From positions 1 to 5,069 of the forward strand of contig JALHUP010000066.1 in the NCBI GenBank assembly GCA_022866585.1: DNA of 5,069 bases, in the 5' to 3' direction. The notes under the pieces are model-generated. The model was not told the DNA's origin, did no database searches, and was given only the letters and a program-made list of their open reading frames with translations. Shown piece by piece: positions 3,555 through 5,069 of this stretch (position 1 is its first letter; each line of letters starts with the position of its first letter). The DNA comes from Candidatus Zixiibacteriota bacterium. Lineage in GTDB: Bacteria > Zixibacteria > MSB-5A5 > SM1-73. The translations under genes were made by a program, and so were the position numbers.

Positions 3555-5069
3555 ATGTTAGAAAAAAAACTTCCATTGATCTTACTATTTTTTCTTTTGA
3601 TCAGTATTAGCTTTTCTATGCTTTATGAATATGAAGTTGGAAAAGCAGAAAAGTATATTTATACTTGTCCCATGCATCCCAGTGTGATAAAGGATCGTCC
3701 CGGGGCTTGTCCAGTATGTGGAATGAATCTGGTCAAAAAGTCTGTCATAGACAGATCCGCCTCTGGCGGACAAGTTAGTGAAGCTATTAAGCAAGAAAAG
3801 ATGTCCGAAATTGGATCCGTAGGAAAGGAAATGGAACAGGTCACCCTTTCTCCTACCCAAAGACTTTTAGCCAATGTAGCCACAGAACCGGTGACCCGAA
3901 GAAATCTATCCAAAGAGATTTATACCGTAGGAAAAATAGATTACGACGAAACAAACTTGGCGCATGTGTCCGCACGAATTGGAGGAAGGGTGGATAAATT
4001 GTATGTCGACTTTACCGGAAAGGAGGTAAAAAAAGGAGAGCCGCTTTTGGAAATCTACAGTCCCGACTTAGTTTCCGCCCAGCAGGAGTATCTTTTGGCT
4101 TTGAACGCCTACGAGAAACTAAAGTCCGGTTCTCTGGATGAAGCTACACAAAACGCCCAATCGCTTTTAGAAGCCTCCCAAGAGAAACTTCTTTTATGGG
4201 GAATCACCGAAGATCAGATAACGGAGTTAAAGACAACTAAGAAGGTGAAAACCCACATGGTGATCTATTCACCGGCATCCGGAACGGTGATCGAAAAGTT
4301 TGTGCGTGAGGGGATGTATGTAATGGAAGGAGAAAATCTTTATGATATTGCCGATTTAAAAAACGTGTGGATGTTCGGCGATATTTATGAGTCCGAGATT
4401 TCGGATGTAAAGATGGGGGAAGAGGTGGAGGTAAAAACCCAAGCCTATCCGGATGAAGTCTTCACCGGCCGCATAAGTTTCATCGAGCCGGTTTTGAATC
4501 CTGTCACCCGCACCGCCAAAATAAGGGCTGATTTTCCCAATCCCCAGCATAAGCTCAAACCGGAGATGTATGTAGAGGTCAAGATTAAATCCGGGCAAAA
4601 TCAAAACTGTTTGACCATACCCGCCTCTGCTGTAATCAATACTGGGCATAGGGTGGTGGCTTGGGTGGAAAAAGAACCTAATGTTTTCGTTCCCAGAGAT
4701 GTTAAGTTGGGAGAAAAGTTAGGAGATTTTTACGTGGTTTTGGATGGACTCTCCGAAGGGGAGATGGTGGCCTCTCAAGGTGGCTTTTTAATCGACTCCG
4801 AGGCTCAATTAAGAGCGGGAATGACGGGAATGGAAGGAATGCCTGGTATGGAGCACGCCGGAGGCGGGGAGACAAAGATGACTCCTGAAGAGACAAGAGA
4901 GTCCAAAATCCCGCCAGACAAGGGGATAGAAAAACCAAAGCAAGGCGAAAAGATGGAAGGAATGGAGGGCATGGAAAAGACTGAAGAACAAAAGCCTCCT
5001 TCCGTCAAAACCACACCGGCTGAGGAAAAGACTGGGGAGGGACAAAAATCGGATAAGGTGGAAGACTCC
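3555..5069 (+). CDS. cusB: CusB-like RND efflux periplasmic adaptor, 3' end cut by window
   Basis: The frame is open from ATG 3555 to the last base (505 codons, no stop). The product is the membrane-fusion subunit that joins an inner-membrane RND pump to the TolC-type channel and is thought to pass metal to the pump. Residues 6-23 are a hydrophobic segment (signal peptide or anchor). Residues 36-59 are a heavy-metal-binding domain: YTCPMHP at 36-42 and CPVCGM at 52-57, with C38, M40, H41, C52, C55 and M57 as likely ligands. A poorly conserved-looking linker (about 61-95) precedes the HlyD-type core: lipoyl half at about 137-168 with IGGRVDKLYV, a helical hairpin from YSPDLVSAQQEYL (168-180) to about 228, second lipoyl half at about 234-268 (YSPASGTV), beta-barrel at about 270-345, and membrane-proximal domain at about 352-420. 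From 422 the chain is low-complexity, with MxxM clusters at 422-434 and 467-475. This is typical of Cu(I)/Ag(I) adaptors; the metal is inferred. Confidence 0.92.
   Translation, partial: MLEKKLPLILLFFLLISISFSMLYEYEVGKAEKYIYTCPMHPSVIKDRPGACPVCGMNLVKKSVIDRSASGGQVSEAIKQEKMSEIGSVGKEMEQVTLSPTQRLLANVATEPVTRRNLSKEIYTVGKIDYDETNLAHVSARIGGRVDKLYVDFTGKEVKKGEPLLEIYSPDLVSAQQEYLLALNAYEKLKSGSLDEATQNAQSLLEASQEKLLLWGITEDQITELKTTKKVKTHMVIYSPASGTVIEKFVREGMYVMEGENLYDIADLKNVWMFGDIYESEISDVKMGEEVEVKTQAYPDEVFTGRISFIEPVLNPVTRTAKIRADFPNPQHKLKPEMYVEVKIKSGQNQNCLTIPASAVINTGHRVVAWVEKEPNVFVPRDVKLGEKLGDFYVVLDGLSEGEMVASQGGFLIDSEAQLRAGMTGMEGMPGMEHAGGGETKMTPEETRESKIPPDKGIEKPKQGEKMEGMEGMEKTEEQKPPSVKTTPAEEKTGEGQKSDKVEDS
3741..3770. 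repeat. Palindromic element inside the adaptor coding region
   Basis: Two adjacent perfect inverted repeats occur: TCTGT (3741-3745) with ACAGA (3751-3755), and TCCGCC (3756-3761) with GGCGGA (3765-3770) around the 3-nt loop TCT. The second encodes part of RSASGGQ in the linker between the metal-binding domain and the adaptor core. The GC-rich stem contrasts with its surroundings and resembles, from memory, short dispersed palindromes of bacterial genomes. Confidence 0.45.
4818..4979 (+). other. Methionine-rich tail of the adaptor, MxxM clusters
   Basis: Residues 422-434 carry Met at 423, 426, 429 and 432 plus H434. Residues 467-475 carry Met at 467, 470 and 473. A Lys/Glu/Pro-rich spacer separates them, with a further Met at 442. 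The regular MxxM spacing comes from degenerate 9-base units, each containing one ATG. Such clusters are known Cu(I)/Ag(I) ligands in copper-handling proteins such as CopA, Ctr1 and CusF-type chaperones. A metal-sensing or metal-delivery role here is inferred. Confidence 0.7.

Noticed and set aside
4356..5045. Several minus-strand frames of 69-97 codons opposite the adaptor
   Set aside because: They are antisense to a clear CusB-like coding sequence, and their Ser/Pro/Phe-rich composition is the complement of the Glu/Gly/Met-rich tail.
1..5069. CRISPR array, tRNA, rRNA or transposase gene
   Set aside because: No regularly spaced direct repeats, no cloverleaf-like segments and no transposase motifs were seen on either strand.

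Overview
The window carries three complete genes and one truncated gene, all on the + strand, from a moderate-to-low-GC bacterium. The host is Gram-negative (inferred), because a TolC-type outer-membrane channel and a periplasmic adaptor are encoded. The gene mix and the number of short palindromic repeats suggest an uncultured or poorly studied lineage, but I cannot name the phylum from the sequence.

Layout: (a) 1-231 is non-coding, with a long hairpin followed by a T-run (22-102) that looks like the terminator of an unseen upstream gene, then a near-consensus sigma-70 promoter (161-188) and a strong ribosome binding site. (b) 232-747 encodes a small ferritin-like (rubrerythrin-domain) diiron protein without a rubredoxin domain. 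(c) 748-851 holds an imperfect palindromic repeat. (d) 852-1838 encodes a DRG/Obg-type GTPase with a C-terminal TGS domain. (e) 1839-2059 is an AT-rich gap with a palindromic repeat, a 25-bp dyad and a leader hairpin. (f) 2060-3469 encodes a TolC-family outer-membrane channel whose real start is probably a TTG at 2198. (g) 3470-3554 holds a hairpin with a T-run. (h) 3555 to the window end encodes a CusB-like RND efflux adaptor with an N-terminal heavy-metal-binding domain and a methionine-rich C-terminal tail, still open at the edge.

The last two genes form a heavy-metal efflux operon (CusC-like channel, CusB-like adaptor), most likely for Cu(I)/Ag(I). The inner-membrane RND pump (CusA-like) would be expected just downstream. 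The adaptor would collect metal in the periplasm and link pump to channel. The ferritin-like protein and the GTPase are separate functions with no clear link to the efflux genes.

No gene here is of an unknown type. The least ordinary feature is the density of small palindromic elements: one in every intergenic gap, one inside the 5' part of the channel reading frame, and one in frame in the adaptor linker. One gap also looks as though it was opened by an insertion flanked by imperfect direct repeats.
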